DNA of 64,000 bases, from NCBI GenBank assembly GCA_029258795.1, contig JAPDKB010000002.1:124001-188000 (forward strand), given 5' to 3'. This DNA is from an archaeon. GTDB taxonomy: Archaea > EX4484-52 > WAPT01. Position numbers and translations under genes: made by a program. Below are positions 40,753 to 50,728 of the stretch, in pieces. Position 1 is the first letter of the stretch. Every line of letters starts with the position of its first letter. The notes under the pieces are model-generated. The model had not been told where the DNA came from. It ran no database searches and saw only the letters and a program-made list of their open reading frames with translations.

Positions 40753-42153
40753 TCACGGAGATTTCATGAAATCTGCGAGAGTTCCGGACAATTTTCCTGA
40801 TTTTTCGCTTTTTATTTTATTATTTGTATCATTTTCATTATTATCTACAGAATCTTCCGTTGATAATGAATCCGAATCATCTTCATTTGTTTCATGGTTA
40901 GATTTCTTACTATCTTTTAATTCATTATCAACTTTCATTGATTTTATAAGTCTTTCCGCTTCTTCCAGCTTACCTTCCCCTAGAATTTCAACCAATTCTA
41001 TGAATTCGATTGGAAGTTTGGAATCCCTCAACTTTTTCTCCATTATTTTTACAAATATTGACTCAACACTTTCAGAATCCTTGATGGCATCCAGGAACTT
41101 TTCTCTCTTTTGAATTTCATCTTTGGTTATGAGTTTTTTCGCTATCGTCACTATCGCCTGATTTTCAAACATTCTCACAACCTCTTCAAGCCCCATGGCT
41201 TTGATGTTCTCATTAACAACACCTGTCACCACAACCCTAATAAGCGGTGGCTTGCCAGCATCTTTAACCTCTTCAAGCTTTTTAGTTATGGCAGAGATAA
41301 CAGCTTCCTTTATTTCTTTTCCAGTTTTCCCGCTCGCATCCATCTCGATGTAAAATGCTTTTCTTACACTCTCCAGCTTTTCCTTTTCCAGTTTTCCAGT
41401 TTCTGTGTCATAAAAGTAGATGTATTTAGGAATGGCGGCCTCCGTTTTTCTGACCTGCGTGGTTGTCGTGCTTCCGGGGATCAGAAAGAGTGTGTTTCCT
41501 ATTCTGGTTTCATTCGCCCAGTGAATGTGTCCATCCACGATTAAATCGAAACCTTTTGGTAAATCCTCCAGCGTCAGCGTGGGGTTATCATCATCCATAT
41601 AAACAAAGCCCTTGACGGACTGGTGAAACATGAGTATGTTCTTCATACCTTCCAGCGGTTTTGGTCTCAGCTCGCGGAAAACCTCTCTTGCATATATCTC
41701 GGGTACGCCAGAGATGCCGTGCACAGCCACCCTCTCTCCGTTTTTTTCAACTATCGCCACATCTCCGTGAAGGCAGATGAGATATCCTGCTTCCTCCAGC
41801 AGCTCCACGGGGTTGACGCTTCCTTTAGTTCTTCTTTCATGCGTGCCGTAGATTGCTATAATGGGGAACCCCGTCATTGCAAGAGGGTTTGGCTTTCTGT
41901 CAGGGTCTCGCTTCCTCACCTCCACTATTCGCGCTTCACTCTTTCTTATCTTCATCTCTCTGAATATCTTGATGGCTCTTGCAAAAACTTCCTGCTTCGG
42001 CACTTTCATGTCAAAAATATCTCCTGCAAGAATGAGGACATCAGCTTTACTCGCTTTCTCCACGACCCCCATCGCAGCTTCAAAACTGTCCTCCTGCCTC
42101 TTTCCGTTCCAGTCGTAGCCAAAATGAAGGTCAGAAGCTATGGCTATGCGCAT
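40753..42153 (-). CDS. mre11: DNA double-strand-break repair nuclease Mre11
   Basis: Manganese-dependent nuclease of the Mre11-Rad50 complex. Phosphoesterase motifs are SDLHFGYDW (Asp8, His10), LAGDIFDMKVP, IAIYGTHERR (where the family usually has GNHD), LMFHQS and VDGHIHW. A capping domain follows, then a long charged C-terminal region, ending in a Ser/Asp/Asn-rich low-complexity stretch (residues about 420-450), that may bind Rad50. 466 residues. The rad50 gene lies 4.8 kb downstream on the same strand. Confidence 0.93.
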   Translation of the reverse strand: MRIAIASDLHFGYDWNGKRQEDSFEAAMGVVEKASKADVLILAGDIFDMKVPKQEVFARAIKIFREMKIRKSEARIVEVRKRDPDRKPNPLAMTGFPIIAIYGTHERRTKGSVNPVELLEEAGYLICLHGDVAIVEKNGERVAVHGISGVPEIYAREVFRELRPKPLEGMKNILMFHQSVKGFVYMDDDNPTLTLEDLPKGFDLIVDGHIHWANETRIGNTLFLIPGSTTTTQVRKTEAAIPKYIYFYDTETGKLEKEKLESVRKAFYIEMDASGKTGKEIKEAVISAITKKLEEVKDAGKPPLIRVVVTGVVNENIKAMGLEEVVRMFENQAIVTIAKKLITKDEIQKREKFLDAIKDSESVESIFVKIMEKKLRDSKLPIEFIELVEILGEGKLEEAERLIKSMKVDNELKDSKKSNHETNEDDSDSLSTEDSVDNNENDTNNKIKSEKSGKLSGTLADFMKSP

Positions 42154-42188
42154 GATTATAAGAATTAAACACGAGCTTTTTAATGTGT

Positions 42189-42764
42189 TTAGTTAACACC
42201 AAAAAGCTTTCCAATCGCTCTTATAGACCTGCCCAACCAGCTGCTTTCAAACTTAAGCTTTCCGTAAGCGCTCGCGAGCTTTTCAATAGCATTCTCATCA
42301 TATTTCCCGTCCTTTTTCTTAACCGTGTCCAGTGCCAGCTGTAGCATCAGAACGTTTCTGTCGTTGGGTTTGAGGTACTGAATCACATTTTCAAGTCTTT
42401 CCGTAGCATCATGGTCATAATTCTCGAGAATGAAGGTGACCTGAAGTGGGTAGCGCAGCTCTCTTTCTTTTTTAACATCCTCTAAAATTTTGTTGTAACA
42501 CGCTTCCCTGAACTCTATCGCTTTATCTTCCATGCCAGCACGCTTTGCGATACAGTATAACGTGTCCAGAATGTGATCATCATCATACACAAATTTTCTC
42601 AAATCATTCCAGCTTTCCATATCGGCCAGAAAGCTTTGGAGGAACTCTTTTGCCTTCTCTCCCTCCGCATTCCTGTAGTTGTAAACTTCAAAGGCCCTTT
42701 CACGCACCTTTTTCATTTTCTGCAATCTTTCATTCATAGAGTTTCTTCTGTAAACTTCCTGCAT
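42189..42764 (-). CDS. Helical protein of unknown function
   Basis: 191 residues from MQEVYRRNSMNER, with no signal peptide. Entirely helical, with TPR-like spacing of hydrophobics (DDDHILDTLYCIAKRAGMEDKAIEF, DATERLENVIQYLKPNDRNVLML, ENAIEKLASAYGKL). It ends in SSWLGRSIRAIGKLFGVN, a possibly membrane-binding amphipathic helix. Upstream ATG codons at 42806 would overlap the neighbouring gene. I recognise no family. Confidence 0.65.
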   Translation of the reverse strand: MQEVYRRNSMNERLQKMKKVRERAFEVYNYRNAEGEKAKEFLQSFLADMESWNDLRKFVYDDDHILDTLYCIAKRAGMEDKAIEFREACYNKILEDVKKERELRYPLQVTFILENYDHDATERLENVIQYLKPNDRNVLMLQLALDTVKKKDGKYDENAIEKLASAYGKLKFESSWLGRSIRAIGKLFGVN

Positions 42765-42768
42765 AGAA

Positions 42769-43242
42769 TCATTTTGCTGTCTTCGAAATTTTAAAAGGAT
42801 TTTCACTTCTAAGGAGCAGCAAAACTAAACCCACTACCATAGATAGCACACAGAAGCTGTAAATTGGTAGAACTGCCCCAGCTCCGATGAAGAAAGGGTT
42901 GTTTTCAAATGGGAAAAATGGCATCATATCTTCGTATAGGAAAGAATCCAGTATAACGTGGCTCAATGTGCCGATGAATGAGCTTATGAAAATAATTTTG
43001 AAGCTCTCTTTTTTCCAAAATTTTTCGATAGCTTTAGCAAGCACGAATGCCAGAACCACAGCTCCAATAAACGTGTGCAGATAGCCATGCATCGGGTAAA
43101 ATTCAGTGGCGTTTAGCATAATAACCAGTAAGGTCTCGAGGTCTATAATCATTGAACCAAGTAAAAGCGCATGGAAATTCAGGTTTCTTTTTATTCCATA
43201 TGCAAGCACAGCTATGCCTGTATGAAAAGGTGTGAAAGGCAT
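42769..43242 (-). CDS. Membrane-bound hydrolase-like protein (DUF457/YdjM-type)
   Basis: 157 residues starting MPFTPFHTGIA, with about four or five membrane segments. The histidines and acids expected for this family of membrane-bound metal-dependent hydrolases are present: TPFHTG, GSMIIDLETLL, HGYLHTFIG and LSHVILDSFL. Such proteins act in membrane-lipid or DNA-damage-linked functions, with few characterised. It precedes the helical protein gene by 5 bp, likely cotranscribed. Confidence 0.75.
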   Translation of the reverse strand: MPFTPFHTGIAVLAYGIKRNLNFHALLLGSMIIDLETLLVIMLNATEFYPMHGYLHTFIGAVVLAFVLAKAIEKFWKKESFKIIFISSFIGTLSHVILDSFLYEDMMPFFPFENNPFFIGAGAVLPIYSFCVLSMVVGLVLLLLRSENPFKISKTAK

Positions 43243-43266
43243 GCGAAAGTGTTTAACGCCATTAGT

Positions 43267-43276
43267 TTTAAATATT
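43267..43276 (+). promoter_or_regulatory. TATA element of proS
   Basis: TTTAAATATT lies about 27 bp before the ATG at 43299, so the transcript is predicted leaderless. Confidence 0.5.
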
Positions 43277-43298
43277 TCCCGCGGTTTATCTAACCTTC

Positions 43299-44783
43299 AT
43301 GGCGTCTGAAAAGAAGAATGAGAAAAAAGAAGAGTTAGGGATTACGGTAAGCAAGGATGAAAACTTCTCCGAGTGGTTCAGCCAGGTTGTGTTCAAATCT
43401 GATCTTGCAGATATAAGGTACGGTTTGCAGGGCTTTATAGTTCATCGCGAGTGGGGCACACTCATCCTCCGCAAAATTTACGAGATGCTTGAAAGAGAGG
43501 TGGAGAAGGACAACCACTTACCCGTGCTTTTCCCCATAGCAATACCCAAGCACTTTTTTGAAAAGGAAAAAGAGCATGTTGAGGGCTTTGCCCCAGAAGT
43601 TTTTTGGGTTACTGAAGCTGGAGATGATAAACTTGCTGAACCGTTTGCTTTAAGGCCAACAAGCGAGACCGCTTTCTATTCCATGTATTCTTTATGGATA
43701 AGGAGCTGGAAAGACCTGCCCTTCAAGAGATACCAGAGCAGGATATGTGTTTACCGTTATGAAAGCACGACACGTCCATTCCTGAGAGGCAGGGAGTTCC
43801 TTTTTTTCGAGACGCATGACGCCTTCAGGACGCATGAAGAAGCGCTAAAACAGGTAAGAAAGGATATGGAGATTTTGAAGAATGTGGTAGAAGAAAAGTT
43901 ATTTATCCCCTTTATATTTTTCCGCAGACCCCAGTGGGACAAGTTTGCTGGAGCGGATGATACGTATGCTGCCGATACCGTCATGCCGGATGGCAAAATT
44001 AGTCAGATAGGCTCGACACATGATTTGGGTCAGAGATTCAGCAGAGCTTTTGAGGTCAAATTTAAGGATAAGGACGAGAAGGAAAAATACGTCTATTTAA
44101 CCTGTTTTGGTCCGGGAATCTGGCGCATCATGGCAGCGCTGATAGCTTTGCACGGCGATGACAAGGGGCTTGTGCTGCCGTCAAGTGTTGCACCGTATCA
44201 TGCGGTCATTGTGCCAATTTATTTCAAAGGGAAGGAAGGGGTTGTGGATGAAGCCGCAACCAAGCTTAAAGAAAAGCTGGAAGCTGCAAGATATCGTGTG
44301 ATTTTTGATGATGATAAGGACAAGACGGCTGGCTTCAAATTCTACAAATGGGAGCTTTACGGCGTGCCTGTGAGGATAGAGATAGGTCCAAGGGATGTGG
44401 AGAATGGTACGGCTGTACTTGTAAGGCGTGCTGATGGAGGGAAGGTTGTGGTTGAAGTTGAGAAAGTGGGGGATGAGCTCAAAAAGCAGCTGGAAGAGAA
44501 CGACAAGATTATTAAGAAAGGAAGTATGCGCTACCACAAAATACACGAGGCAAAAACGCTGGAGGAGGTTAAAAAGCTTGCCGATAAAGGAGGTTTCATC
44601 AAAGCTCCGTTCTGTGGGGTGGATGAAAAAGCTGAAAGCTGCGCTGACAAGCTGCAGGAGATGACAGCTCTGAAGGTCAGAGGCGTGCCTCTCGATAGTA
44701 AAGAGAATCCCGGCAAAGATGATAGGTGCATAATCTGCGGGAAGAAAGCCAAGGTTTTGGTTTATTTGGCAAAAGCTTACTGA
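43299..44783 (+). CDS. proS: Prolyl-tRNA synthetase (archaeal/eukaryotic type)
   Basis: Class II synthetase. Motif 2 is CVYRYESTTRPFLRGREF, the proline-binding segment is LRPTSETAFYSMYS, and motif 3 lies in CFGPGIWRIMAALIALHGDDKGLVLP. The anticodon-binding domain follows, and the archaeal-type C-terminal zinc domain shows CGVDEKAESCADKL ... CIICGKKAKVLVYLAKAY with its terminal Tyr. 494 residues, normal length for the family. Confidence 0.95.
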   Translation: MASEKKNEKKEELGITVSKDENFSEWFSQVVFKSDLADIRYGLQGFIVHREWGTLILRKIYEMLEREVEKDNHLPVLFPIAIPKHFFEKEKEHVEGFAPEVFWVTEAGDDKLAEPFALRPTSETAFYSMYSLWIRSWKDLPFKRYQSRICVYRYESTTRPFLRGREFLFFETHDAFRTHEEALKQVRKDMEILKNVVEEKLFIPFIFFRRPQWDKFAGADDTYAADTVMPDGKISQIGSTHDLGQRFSRAFEVKFKDKDEKEKYVYLTCFGPGIWRIMAALIALHGDDKGLVLPSSVAPYHAVIVPIYFKGKEGVVDEAATKLKEKLEAARYRVIFDDDKDKTAGFKFYKWELYGVPVRIEIGPRDVENGTAVLVRRADGGKVVVEVEKVGDELKKQLEENDKIIKKGSMRYHKIHEAKTLEEVKKLADKGGFIKAPFCGVDEKAESCADKLQEMTALKVRGVPLDSKENPGKDDRCIICGKKAKVLVYLAKAY

Positions 44784-44809
44784 GGCACAGTAAGTTTTTT
44801 ACCAAACCC

Positions 44810-44818
44810 TTATAAAGC
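44810..44818 (+). promoter_or_regulatory. TATA element of htpX
   Basis: TTATAAAGC is centred 27 bp before the ATG at 44841, predicting a leaderless start. Confidence 0.5.
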
Positions 44819-44840
44819 TTGACGCTATTACACTTCTGTT

Positions 44841-45689
44841 ATGAGTGTGGTGAGGACAATATTTAATTACTTCAAGCTGACATTTTTGCTTGCACTTCTG
44901 GCAGGCATATTTCTTGCTGTAGGTTATTATTTTGGCGGGACAGCGGGCATGACCCTAGCTTTAATTCTCGCCATCGTGATGAACTTCATGGCATACTGGT
45001 TCTCCGATAGGATAGTGCTTGCGATGTATGGTGCCAAGCCGCTAAAAGATGAGCGCGTGGAGAGAATTGTAAGGAAGCTTGCAAAGGAAGCGGGTATAGA
45101 AATGCCGAAGCTGTATGTGGTGGAAAGTGCTCAGCCAAATGCATTTGCAACCGGCAGGAGCAAGAAGAGGTGCGCTATAGCGGTAACCACAGGGCTTCTC
45201 GAGCTGCTGGGTGATGATGAACTTGAGGGTGTGCTGAGCCATGAAGTGGCGCATATAAAAAACAGGGACATTCTGGTATCAACGATAGCCGCTACACTGG
45301 CTGCAGCGATAAGCTACATAGCCGAGATGCTCTGGTGGAGCACCATTTTCAGCAATGACGATGAAAGTCCCCCGGTCTGGGCAGTTATTCCAGTCATTTT
45401 GCTGGCACCTCTTGCCGCAACGCTGATTCAACTTGCCATCTCTCGAAGCAGGGAGTTCTCGGCTGATGAGACAGGAGCAAATCTCTGCCGCAAACCCAAA
45501 GCTCTGGCTTCAGCACTTAGAAAAATTGCAGGATATGCCGCCAGAATTCCGATGGAAAAAGGCACGGCAGCCACATCTCACATGTGGATAGTCAATCCCT
45601 TCAGTCAGAGCAGCTTACTCATAAAGCTCTTCTCCACCCACCCGCCTGTAGAGGAGCGGATAAAACGACTTGAAAGCATGAAAATTTGA
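44841..45689 (+). CDS. htpX: Membrane metalloprotease HtpX
   Basis: An integral-membrane zinc protease that degrades damaged membrane proteins. Two N-terminal membrane segments (about 13-30 and 36-54), then the zinc site LSHEVAHIKNRD (His134, Glu135, His138) with the third ligand in REFSADETGAN, and two further membrane segments between. C-terminal TSHMWIVNPF ... FSTHPPVEERIKRLE is family-typical. 282 residues. Followed 24 bp later by a winged-helix gene. Confidence 0.93.
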   Translation: MSVVRTIFNYFKLTFLLALLAGIFLAVGYYFGGTAGMTLALILAIVMNFMAYWFSDRIVLAMYGAKPLKDERVERIVRKLAKEAGIEMPKLYVVESAQPNAFATGRSKKRCAIAVTTGLLELLGDDELEGVLSHEVAHIKNRDILVSTIAATLAAAISYIAEMLWWSTIFSNDDESPPVWAVIPVILLAPLAATLIQLAISRSREFSADETGANLCRKPKALASALRKIAGYAARIPMEKGTAATSHMWIVNPFSQSSLLIKLFSTHPPVEERIKRLESMKI

Positions 45690-45713
45690 ATTTTTGGCAT
45701 TATTCGTTCTTCC

Positions 45714-46118
45714 ATGGAATATGAAGAATACGTATTTCCTAGCCCCAAAGCAAAAGCCCGCAAGAAACTGATGGAGTTGAGGCTTAGTGACTTGTTGATT
45801 GAGGATATAGTTAAGGGGAGACCTGACGGAATGAATCTGGTTAGAATTTTAAATGCTATTACCAATTTCCCGACCGGATTAAAAATCAAAGAAATACTTT
45901 TTTATTTTGAAATAGTAGATAAAGATGCGGAACATACACCGTATGAACTGAGAGAAAAGCTTAAAACGATGAGAGATTCGGGGCTGGTTGTATACAAAAA
46001 CAAAAAATATCGACCTACAGATAAAGGAAAGGGAATTGTGAAAATTGCGCGTGAGCTTTATCCAAATCTTATCAAGGAGCTGGAGGAGGTGTACGGATGG
46101 GTGAGAAATATGGAATAG
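45714..46118 (+). CDS. Winged-helix DNA-binding protein (1)
   Basis: 134 residues. After a charged N-terminal helix, a winged-helix region is suggested by LKIKEILFYFEIV ... TPYELREKLKTMRDSGLVVYKNKKYRPTDKGKGIVKIA, the last part being a typical wing with KKYRPTDKGK. No effector domain. Possibly a regulator of the neighbouring protease genes. Its end overlaps the next gene by 22 bp. Confidence 0.6.
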   Translation: MEYEEYVFPSPKAKARKKLMELRLSDLLIEDIVKGRPDGMNLVRILNAITNFPTGLKIKEILFYFEIVDKDAEHTPYELREKLKTMRDSGLVVYKNKKYRPTDKGKGIVKIARELYPNLIKELEEVYGWVRNME

Positions 46119-46453
46119 AAGAAAAAATAATTGAGGAATGCGACCTTCCCGCAGGTGCGGTGAGAGATATTCTGAAGAAAGGCAAACGAGGAGAGATGAT
46201 TAGAGATATAATCTATGCGCTCGGGTTAAGTGATGGTAACGGATTGCGTGCCTACGACATAGCTGCTCGTATTGGGTACTTCGGGAAGGGAAGAGGAGAC
46301 AAAGCCGCTAAAGAGCTTGAGAAGAAAGTAATAAGGTGGCTTCAGGGGTTGGGTGTGGTTGATCGGTACGGTAAGGACAGAAATAGTAGATATGTTCTGA
46401 CAGACACGGGTCAAAAACTCTACACGATTTTGAGAGAGAATTATCGTGAATGA
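46097..46453 (+). CDS. Winged-helix DNA-binding protein (2)
   Basis: 118 residues. A winged-helix fold is suggested by NGLRAYDIAARIGYFG ... GDKAAKELEKKVIRWLQGLGVVDRYGKDRNSRYVLTDTGQKLY, with a wing RNSRYVLTDTG. The frame overlaps the previous gene and has GGAGGTG as Shine-Dalgarno at its start. Together the two may form a heterodimer. Target unknown. Confidence 0.6.
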   Translation: MGEKYGIEEKIIEECDLPAGAVRDILKKGKRGEMIRDIIYALGLSDGNGLRAYDIAARIGYFGKGRGDKAAKELEKKVIRWLQGLGVVDRYGKDRNSRYVLTDTGQKLYTILRENYRE

Positions 46454-46487
46454 TAACTATTTATGAGTTGGTGAGTAAACTACAGAC

Positions 46488-48166
<1,679 letters not shown>

Positions 48167-48198
48167 TCCGACTTTTGAAACGGCAATCGAACCTCCTT

Positions 48199-48213
48199 AT
48201 CTTTTTAAATTTT
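48199..48213 (+). promoter_or_regulatory. TATA element of the EF-1alpha gene
   Basis: ATCTTTTTAAATTTT lies about 70 bp before ATG 48279, so the mRNA has a leader of about 45 nt ending in a Shine-Dalgarno GAGGGTGATG. A near-identical element precedes rps10. Confidence 0.5.
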
Positions 48214-48278
48214 ATGCTTCAAATATGCCTTACCACAACTACCGTTAAAAAAACAAAGATTCTGAGGGTGATGTGATT

Positions 48279-49553
48279 ATGGCAAAAGAAAAACCTCACA
48301 TAAACCTTGTTACAATTGGGCACGTTGATCAGGGTAAATCCACCCTGATCGGAAGGTTGATGTACGACACAAACAGCATACCTGAAACAGAAATGAGAAA
48401 GATTGAGGAGAAGGCGAAGGAGCTCAAAAAGGAGAGCTTCAAGTTCGCTTTCGTGATGGATAGATTGAAGGAAGAGAGAGAGCGTGGATTGACAATAGAC
48501 ATCATGCACCAGAAGTTCGAGACGGACAAGTATGAGTTCACAATAATCGATGCGCCGGGACACAGGGACTTCGTTAAGAACATGATTACAGGAGCTAGCC
48601 AGGCAGATGCAGCGATACTGGTAGTGGGTGTGAAGGAAGGTGTGATGCCTCAAACAAAAGAGCACGTGTATCTGGTTAGAACTCTCGGTATAAATCAGAT
48701 GATTGTGACAATAAACAAGATGGACGAGGTTAACTACGATGAGGGAGCTTACAACAAGACAAAGGAGGAAGTGGAGAAGCTGTTGAAGACAGTGGGTTAC
48801 GACACAAGCAAGATACCGTTCATACCAATTTCAGCATGGTACGGAGACAACGTTGCAAAGAAGAGCGACAAGACACCTTGGTATAATGGCCCGACAGTAA
48901 TAGAAGCGCTTGATACTCTGCAGCCACCAGAGCAGCCGATAGACAAGCCACTCAGAATACCCATACAGGACGTGTACTCCATAACCGGTGTGGGTACAGT
49001 GCCTGTCGGAAGAGTGGAGACAGGTGTGCTGAAGGTTGGAGACAAAGTAGTTTTCATGCCTTCTGGCAAGACGGGAGAAGTTAAGAGTATAGAGATGCAC
49101 CACGAGCCGATTCAGGAAGCAAGACCTGGAGACAACATCGGTTTCAATGTAAGAGGTGTGGGTAAAGACGAGATAAAGAGAGGAGATGTCGCTGGTCACC
49201 CAGACAACCCACCGACAGTAGCTGAAGAGTTCACAGCACAGATCATAGTGTTGCAGCACCCGAGCGTCATAACAAAGGGCTATACTCCAGTGTTCCACAT
49301 AAACACAGCACACGTTGCAGGTCAGATAGTGGAAATATTGAAGAAGATAGATCCAAGAACCGGAGAAGTGGTGGAAGAGAATCCGGACTTCATAAAGCCA
49401 GGAGATGCGGCAGTGATAAAGGTCAAGCCACTCAAACCTGTGTGTATAGAGAAGCAGAGCGACTTCCCGAAGCTTGCGAAGTTCGCTATCAGAGACATGG
49501 GCATGACAGTGGCAGCAGGTATGTGTATCGACCTCGTGCCAGCGAAGGAGTAA
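48279..49553 (+). CDS. tuf: Elongation factor 1-alpha
   Basis: GTPase that delivers aminoacyl-tRNA to the ribosome. Motifs: G1 [14 protein letters not shown]2 [11 protein letters not shown]3 [13 protein letters not shown]4 NKMDEVN. The G1 loop has Gln where archaeal proteins usually show His (GHVDHGKS). Domain II follows ([13 protein letters not shown]) and domain III ends in [15 protein letters not shown]. 424 residues. ATG 48279 is favoured over the GTG 48273 by family alignment. Confidence 0.96.
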   Translation: MAKEKPHINLVTIGHVDQGKSTLIGRLMYDTNSIPETEMRKIEEKAKELKKESFKFAFVMDRLKEERERGLTIDIMHQKFETDKYEFTIIDAPGHRDFVKNMITGASQADAAILVVGVKEGVMPQTKEHVYLVRTLGINQMIVTINKMDEVNYDEGAYNKTKEEVEKLLKTVGYDTSKIPFIPISAWYGDNVAKKSDKTPWYNGPTVIEALDTLQPPEQPIDKPLRIPIQDVYSITGVGTVPVGRVETGVLKVGDKVVFMPSGKTGEVKSIEMHHEPIQEARPGDNIGFNVRGVGKDEIKRGDVAGHPDNPPTVAEEFTAQIIVLQHPSVITKGYTPVFHINTAHVAGQIVEILKKIDPRTGEVVEENPDFIKPGDAAVIKVKPLKPVCIEKQSDFPKLAKFAIRDMGMTVAAGMCIDLVPAKE

Positions 49554-49577
49554 ATTTGGCTGGCATCCTTTCTTTTA

Positions 49578-49590
49578 CCTTTTTAAATTT
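49578..49590 (+). promoter_or_regulatory. TATA element of rps10
   Basis: CCTTTTTAAATTT repeats the EF-1alpha promoter element almost exactly. Start codon is at 49647, leaving a leader of about 35 nt with a GGTGAGATATC Shine-Dalgarno. Confidence 0.45.
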
Positions 49591-49646
49591 TTCATACATG
49601 TTTAATATGCGTGTTTCAATTTCATGATTAGCTCAGGTGAGATATC

Positions 49647-49958
49647 ATGCAGATAGCCAGGGTCAAGCTCAGCAGTCCAGACCACCAGAAGGTGGATGAG
49701 GTATCAAGGCAAATAAAAGAGATAGCTGAAAAATTCGGAGCAGCTGTATCTGGACCAATTCCTCTACCCACCAAAAGATTGAGAATTGTGACCAGAAAAT
49801 CTCCTGTCGGGAGAGGAAGCGAAACATATGAAAGATGGGAGATGAGAATCCACAAAAGAGTTCTGGACATAACCGTTAACGATAGGGCCTTGAGGCACAT
49901 AATGCGTGTTGAGGTGCCTGATGGCGTGCATGTGGAGATAGAACTCAGGGAGAAGTGA
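49647..49958 (+). CDS. rps10: Ribosomal protein S10 (uS10)
   Basis: 103 residues, uS10 family: ARVKLSSPDHQKVDEVSRQIKEIAE, GPIPLPTKRLRIVTRKSP and ERWEMRIHKRVLDITVNDRALRHIMRVEVPDGVHVEIEL. In archaea the gene usually follows EF-1alpha, as here. A 3' overlap with the next gene's open frame is not functional, since that gene begins at 49985. Confidence 0.96.
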   Translation: MQIARVKLSSPDHQKVDEVSRQIKEIAEKFGAAVSGPIPLPTKRLRIVTRKSPVGRGSETYERWEMRIHKRVLDITVNDRALRHIMRVEVPDGVHVEIELREK

Positions 49959-49984
49959 TCATTTTTGTTATGAGGGGTGTGGTG

Positions 49985-50725
49985 ATGGAAACCTTTACTT
50001 TGGTTCTTCTTTCAGCTGGTGTAGTTAGCCTTGTGGCGCTGGTTGGGGCTTTCACCCTTGTGCTGAGAGAAAGTGTGTTGCGCAAGCTGATTTTCGCTCT
50101 TGTCGGGCTTGCTGCCGGTACGATGCTGGGCGGAGCGATCTTTCACCTTTTTCCAGAAGGTTTTCACGAGCTGGGTTATGATGTCGCTGCAAAGCTTTTC
50201 ATAGCGGGTTTCGTGGCCTTCTTTATCTTGGAACGCGTGCTCTACTGGCATCACTGCCACGAGCGGGAGTGTGATGTGCACACCTTTTCCTATCTCATCC
50301 TGATCGGAGACGCGATCCACAACTTTATCGATGGTGTCATAATCGCTGCAAGCTATCTGACCTCTATGGCAATTGGTTTTGTCTCCACAGTTGCCATAAT
50401 AATGCACGAGATCCCGCAGGAGCTTGGAGATTTCGGTGTGCTTGTTTACGGGGGTTTCAGCAAAAGGAAAGCTCTACTCTACAACTTCATCTCGCAGCTT
50501 ACAGCTTTAGCTGGAGCGACAACCGCTTACTTTATTTTTACAAAATCACAGGCGGCAATGGGCTTTCACACATACCTTCTTCCGTTTGCAGCCGGCGGAT
50601 TCCTCTACATAGCCACAAGCGATTTAATTCCCGAGCTCCACAAGGAAAAGAATCTGAAGAAATCGCTTGTGGCCATGCTGCTTTTCCTTGCCGGGCTCGG
50701 GATGATGATGTTTCATGGGCATTGA
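49985..50725 (+). CDS. ZIP-family metal transporter
   Basis: A 246-residue polytopic protein with about eight segments. Metal-binding signatures are AIHNFIDGVIIAASY (segment IV) and IMHEIPQELGDFGVLVYGG (segment V), the conserved His/Asn/Asp/Glu pattern of ZIP zinc/iron transporters. A His/Cys-rich loop, WHHCHERECDVH, precedes segment IV and may sense metal. ATG 49985 has GAGGGGTGTGGTG as ribosome-binding site. Confidence 0.88.
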   Translation: METFTLVLLSAGVVSLVALVGAFTLVLRESVLRKLIFALVGLAAGTMLGGAIFHLFPEGFHELGYDVAAKLFIAGFVAFFILERVLYWHHCHERECDVHTFSYLILIGDAIHNFIDGVIIAASYLTSMAIGFVSTVAIIMHEIPQELGDFGVLVYGGFSKRKALLYNFISQLTALAGATTAYFIFTKSQAAMGFHTYLLPFAAGGFLYIATSDLIPELHKEKNLKKSLVAMLLFLAGLGMMMFHGH

Positions 50726-50728
50726 GAA

